Origin: Shinella sp. WSJ-2
GTDB taxonomy: Bacteria; Pseudomonadota; Alphaproteobacteria; Rhizobiales; Rhizobiaceae
Length of the DNA: 64,000 bases
NCBI RefSeq assembly: GCF_003432075.1
Contig: NZ_QWBU01000002.1
Location: 620,001 to 684,000, forward strand
Direction of reading: 5' to 3'
Shown: one piece after another, positions 59,637 through 64,000 of the stretch
Layout of the letters: each line of letters starts with the position of its first letter
Position numbering within the stretch: position 1 is the stretch's first letter
The notes under the pieces: generated by a model
Databases searched by the model: none
Told to the model about the DNA's origin: nothing
Seen by the model: only the letters and a program-made list of their open reading frames with translations
Made by a program: the position numbers and the translations under genes

Positions 59637-60611
59637 ATGCCGTTCGTCACTTCTGCCCTGAACAAGACCAGGGAAACCCTCGCCATTTATTGGGTGCTTG
59701 TACGGATTACCGTTCCCATCGCCCTCCTGACGGAGCTTTTGGCTAGGATGGGCGTGATCGAGGCGATGACGCCGGCTTTTGCACCGGTCATGAACCTTGT
59801 CGGGCTTCCGCCCGAGCTGGGGCTGGCATGGCTGACCGGCATGCTCGTCGGGATATGGGGCGCCGTGCCGCTCCTCTTCACCCTCGTTCCGGTGTCCTCG
59901 CTCAGCGTGGCTAACGTCACGGTCTTTTCCGCGCTCATCCTGTTTGCGCACGGCCTTCCCATCGAGCAGAAGATCATCCAGCAGGCCGGTCCGGGCATGA
60001 TCGCCACGACGGTGTTGCGCCTTGCCGGCGGCCTGCTCTATGCCTTCCTGCTGCATCATGTGCTCAACGCGACCGGCTGGCTTTCGGCCCCCGTCGATCC
60101 CGCCTGGATCCCGCTCGGCGCGACGCCCGATTGGGCCCATTATCTGCGCGGGCTTGCGGAGACGATGGCCTGGATGCTCGTCATCCTCCTCGTCCTCTCC
60201 TGGGGCCTCGAGCTTCTCAAGGTCACCGGGGCACTGGCTCTTCTGATGAAGGCGCTATCGCCGGTGCTGCGCCTGGCGGGTATCCGCGGCGAGGCGGAGC
60301 ATCTCACCGCTGTCGGTCTGTTCCTCGGCATTTCCTATGGCGCCGGCCTTCTTATCCGCGAGGCGCAATCGGGCGCGATATCGCCGCGCCAGATCTTCCT
60401 GTCCTGCGTCTTCATGGGCTTCGCCCACAGCGTGATCGAGGATACGCTGATCGTGATCTCGCTTGGCGCGGATGTTTATGGCGTGCTCGCGGGGCGGATC
60501 GTCTTCGCCATCGCGGCGACGGCCATCCTCGCCGCCCTGTTGCGCCAGCTCTCGGACAAAGCCTTCTTTGCCCGGATGTTTCGGATGGATGCCGTAAAAG
60601 CCGGCGGCTGA
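59637..60611 (+). CDS. Membrane protein with nucleoside-recognition (gate) domains
   Basis: 324 residues from ATG 59637 (SD AGAGGAG); the extension from 59541 runs into the promoter region. About eight membrane helices. VLVRITVPIALLTELLARMGVIEAMTPAFAPVMNLVGLPPELGLAWLTGMLVGIWG and LVLSWGLELLKVTGALALLMKALSPVLRLAGI are two gate-like halves. Relatives are annotated only as nucleoside-recognition or spore-maturation-like proteins. Pairing with an Lrp regulator hints at amino-acid or small-metabolite transport. Substrate unknown. Confidence 0.8.
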   Translation: MPFVTSALNKTRETLAIYWVLVRITVPIALLTELLARMGVIEAMTPAFAPVMNLVGLPPELGLAWLTGMLVGIWGAVPLLFTLVPVSSLSVANVTVFSALILFAHGLPIEQKIIQQAGPGMIATTVLRLAGGLLYAFLLHHVLNATGWLSAPVDPAWIPLGATPDWAHYLRGLAETMAWMLVILLVLSWGLELLKVTGALALLMKALSPVLRLAGIRGEAEHLTAVGLFLGISYGAGLLIREAQSGAISPRQIFLSCVFMGFAHSVIEDTLIVISLGADVYGVLAGRIVFAIAATAILAALLRQLSDKAFFARMFRMDAVKAGG

Positions 60612-60631
60612 CGTGGAGCGCCTGAAACGAA

Positions 60632-60664
60632 AAATCCCCGGCGCAGGGAACGCCGGGGATTTTC
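60632..60664. terminator. Bidirectional terminator between the gate-domain gene and the aceA partner gene
   Basis: AAAATCCCCGGCG / CGCCGGGGATTTT, a perfect 13-bp stem with loop 7, T-run outside. It lies between converging genes. Confidence 0.88.
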
Positions 60665-60684
60665 TTTGACTGGATTTATGCCTG

Positions 60685-60924
60685 TCAGCCGCGACCCTGC
60701 GTCACGATGACCGGGATCAGCAGGTCGCCCCAGTTGCCCTCGCCGCCGTGGTGACGGGCGGAGCGGACGAGTTCGACCGAAACGCCGGCCTCGACCGCCT
60801 TCATGACGGACTGGTTGAGGCGGTGCAGGTCGTTGGCGACCATGCGGATCATGGCCTGCTGGTCTGGTGTCATCGCGGAAGCCTGTTCTTCAGCGCGTTC
60901 CTTGACTCGGGTCTGGACTGTCAT
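60685..60924 (-). CDS. Small conserved protein next to isocitrate lyase
   Basis: 79 residues, soluble. The N-terminus is a charged helix (TRVKERAEEQASAMTPDQQAMIRMVANDLHRLNQSVMKAVEAGVSVELVRS) followed by HHGGEGNWGDLLIPVIVTQGRG. It has its own SD (AGGAGA) and lies 48 bases after aceA. I know genes of this kind beside aceA in rhizobia but no function. Confidence 0.75.
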   Translation of the reverse strand: MTVQTRVKERAEEQASAMTPDQQAMIRMVANDLHRLNQSVMKAVEAGVSVELVRSARHHGGEGNWGDLLIPVIVTQGRG

Positions 60925-60972
60925 GGCATTTCTCCTCTTTTAATCGGGGTTCTTGAAGGTTGGACGAAGGGC

Positions 60973-62262
<1,290 letters not shown>

Positions 62263-62482
62263 AGTATCCTCCAAATGCGATGTCTCGGGATCGGGCTTGT
62301 GTCACTTCGCTGCCCGATTTCATGTGACAGTATTTACATCGCAGCGCACAATAGGGCGAGAGAAAACCGGAAAATCAGCGAGATAATCGGGTAATGATGT
62401 CTTGTCTTTGACAATTCCGATCTGTAAAAAAGTAAAGATTGTAAATTCAGCGTTTGAGAAATCCGTGTAAAGGATGTGACAT
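62263..62482. promoter_or_regulatory. aceA / regulator divergent control region
   Basis: 220 bases, AT-rich on the regulator side. TGTAAA occurs at 62423, 62440 and 62466 and, inverted, as TTTACA at 62333. TTGACA at 62408-62413 could be the regulator's -35 box, but a matching -10 is unclear. The repeats may be sites of the adjacent regulator. Confidence 0.4.
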
Positions 62483-63904
62483 ATGGCCGAGAACAAGATT
62501 TTTGCCGGCCCGAAAGTCCGGCGCATCCGCAACACGCTCGGCTTGACCCAGACGGCGATGGCCGAGGGCCTGTCGATCTCGCCGTCCTATCTCAACCTCA
62601 TCGAGCGCAACCAGCGACCATTGACCGTGCAGCTGCTGCTGCGGCTCGCCTCCGTTTACAAGGTCGATCTCGACGATCTCCAGGGTGAGAGCGCCGGCAA
62701 TGCCCGCCAGCTGCGCGAGGTCTTTGCCGATCCGCTGCTCTCGGGTGAACTTCCGGGGGATCACGAACTGGTGGAAATCGCCGATGCCGCGCCGAATGTC
62801 GCGAGCGGCATCGTTAAACTCTACCGCGCCTATCGCGAACAGGCCGCGCGCCTTACCGATCTTGCCGATCTGCTCGCCCGCGAAGGGCACGCCACCACGC
62901 TTGCCGGCACGCTGCTGCCGATGGACGAGGTGCGCGACAAGCTGGAAGGGCGGCCCAACTATTTCGGAGCCATCGAGGAGGCGGCCGAGCGGTTTCACGC
63001 GGCGCTGGCGCCCGGCGACGACCTGAGCAATGCCCTGAAGGGCTGGCTGCGCAAGGAACATGGCGTCGTAGTGCGCGCGCTACCGGTCCATACCATGCCA
63101 AACCTGCGCCGCCGCTTCGACCGGCACTCCATGCGCCTCTTTCTCTCCGAGCGCCTGTCGCCCTTCGACCAGCTGCGCGAGATCGCCATGGAGACGGTGC
63201 AGCTGGCGCTTCAGGATGAGATCTTCGCCGAACTCGACCTGCTTGCCTTCTCGACGGCGGAGGCAAAGCGCATCGCCCGCTTCGAGCTGGCGCGCTATGC
63301 CGCCCATGCGCTGATGATGCCCTATGAGGCCTTCCATGCGACGGCGCAGCGCGTGCGCTACGATGTCGACGTGCTGCGCTCCCGCTTCGGCGTCTCCTTC
63401 GAGCAGGCCGCGAACCGCCTGACCATGCTGCAGCGGCCGGGCAAGACGGGCGTGCCCTTCTTCATGCTGGAAATCGACAATGCCGGCCATCGCTTCCGCC
63501 GGGCCGGCGCACAGGGCTTTCCACAGGCACGCTTCGGCGGCGGCTGTCCGAAGCTCGGCGTGCATTCGGCCTTCTCCCAGCCGGGGCAGATCCTCGTCGA
63601 CCGCGTCGAGATGCCGGATGGCGGGGTGTTCCTGACGGTATCGCGCACGCTGGAAGGACCGCAGGGCGCCTTTGCCGAACGGGTGCGCCGCACCGCGCTG
63701 CTGCTCGGCTGCGATGCTGCCCATGCGGAGGAGACGGTCTATGGCGAGGCGGTGCGCCGCGACGGTGCCGTCGCAGTCGCAGTCGGCACGGCCTGCCGGT
63801 TGTGCGAGAGGCAGGGATGTCTGGCCCGCGCGGAGCCCCCTGTGACACGTCCTCTGGGGCTCGATGAAATGGTCGCGGGCCTCAGCCTTTTCGACTTCCA
63901 GTAA
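62483..63904 (+). CDS. ScfR/RamB-type regulator of acetate or short-chain fatty acid metabolism
   Basis: 473 residues. The XRE-type helix-turn-helix is at 10-65 (KVRRIRNTLGLTQTAMAEGLSISPSYLNLIERNQRPLTVQLLLRLASVY). An IrrE/ImmA-like domain follows (about 175-300; HSMRLFLSERLSPFDQLREIAMETVQLALQDEI), then the C-terminal domain of short-chain fatty acyl regulators with GTACRLCERQGCLARAEPPV (CxxCxxxxC). The IrrE-like part lacks the HExxH peptidase motif. RamB, a relative, represses aceA in Corynebacterium; the divergent aceA here fits that role. The family is well known; the symbol is not given because the name varies. Confidence 0.9.
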   Translation: MAENKIFAGPKVRRIRNTLGLTQTAMAEGLSISPSYLNLIERNQRPLTVQLLLRLASVYKVDLDDLQGESAGNARQLREVFADPLLSGELPGDHELVEIADAAPNVASGIVKLYRAYREQAARLTDLADLLAREGHATTLAGTLLPMDEVRDKLEGRPNYFGAIEEAAERFHAALAPGDDLSNALKGWLRKEHGVVVRALPVHTMPNLRRRFDRHSMRLFLSERLSPFDQLREIAMETVQLALQDEIFAELDLLAFSTAEAKRIARFELARYAAHALMMPYEAFHATAQRVRYDVDVLRSRFGVSFEQAANRLTMLQRPGKTGVPFFMLEIDNAGHRFRRAGAQGFPQARFGGGCPKLGVHSAFSQPGQILVDRVEMPDGGVFLTVSRTLEGPQGAFAERVRRTALLLGCDAAHAEETVYGEAVRRDGAVAVAVGTACRLCERQGCLARAEPPVTRPLGLDEMVAGLSLFDFQ

Positions 63905-64000
63905 ATTTCCGCTTGATTTCCGTCACCGATAGGTTTTGAAATCTGATAGGAATGGGAACAATGTGATATCAAAATTCGCTCTCTGTTTGCGTAGAATGCA

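Overview
The window is chromosomal DNA of a Rhizobiaceae-type alphaproteobacterium. It is GC-rich and densely packed. The flagellar gene order (fliI, flgBC-fliE-flgG-flgAI-motE-flgH-fliL-fliP, flagellins, motBC-fliK, rem, flgEKL, flaF-flbT-flgD-fliQ, flhA-fliR) followed by agl sugar-uptake genes and zwf-pgl-edd is the arrangement I know from Sinorhizobium (Ensifer) meliloti and its relatives. The genus cannot be fixed from sequence alone.

Layout. 1-7370: end of fliI and the flgB-to-fliP run (rod, P and L rings, export gate, MotE). 7608-9714: two tandem flagellin genes. 9797-17998 (minus strand): an island lying between the flagellin genes, with UDP-galactopyranose mutase, a glycosyltransferase carrying an internal FAM-type domain, a TPR/OGT-type glycosyltransferase, and a 1143-residue protein built almost wholly of tandem octapeptides. 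18711-19691: a third flagellin. 20005-25220: a FliH-like protein, MotB, MotC, FliK and a lytic transglycosylase. 25501-26175: rem. 26286-31550: flgE, flgK, flgL, flaF, flbT, flgD, fliQ. 31691-36676: flhA, fliR and small accessory genes (FliJ-like, rod-binding FlgJ-like, FlgN-like). 36719-37528: a WecG/TagA-type glycosyltransferase. 38065-38955: folD. 38996-46815: divergent aglR / aglEFGAK for alpha-glucoside uptake and hydrolysis, with LacI-type operators between. 46921-47331: a small PilZ-like protein. 47527-51648: zwf-pgl-edd, the oxidative start of the Entner-Doudoroff pathway. 51743-54563: a glutamylpolyamine-type oxidase and a synthetase. 54731-55912: a HI0933-type flavoprotein. 56443-58980: a long chemoreceptor resembling McpZ. 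59067-60611: a divergent Lrp regulator and a gate-domain membrane protein. 60685-63904: aceA with a small partner and a divergent ScfR/RamB-type regulator.

How it works together. The first 36 kb encodes most of one flagellar machine. Three short sequence signals recur. A CGC(AC)AAG-N10-TAGG element lies upstream of flgB, the motB run, flgE and flhA, and looks like a shared flagellar promoter or activator site. A conserved leader lies in front of all three flagellin genes and is a candidate target of the FlbT protein encoded here. GTTAAC-rich, CtrA-like sites lie before rem and the third flagellin. The agl, zwf-pgl-edd and aceA genes form a carbon-metabolism block: alpha-glucosides are imported, hydrolysed and oxidised through Entner-Doudoroff, and aceA feeds the glyoxylate shunt.

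The least explained part is the 8-kb island inside the flagellin cluster. Its gene content suggests glycan decoration, possibly with galactofuranose, of flagellin, the octapeptide-repeat protein, or both. That is inference.
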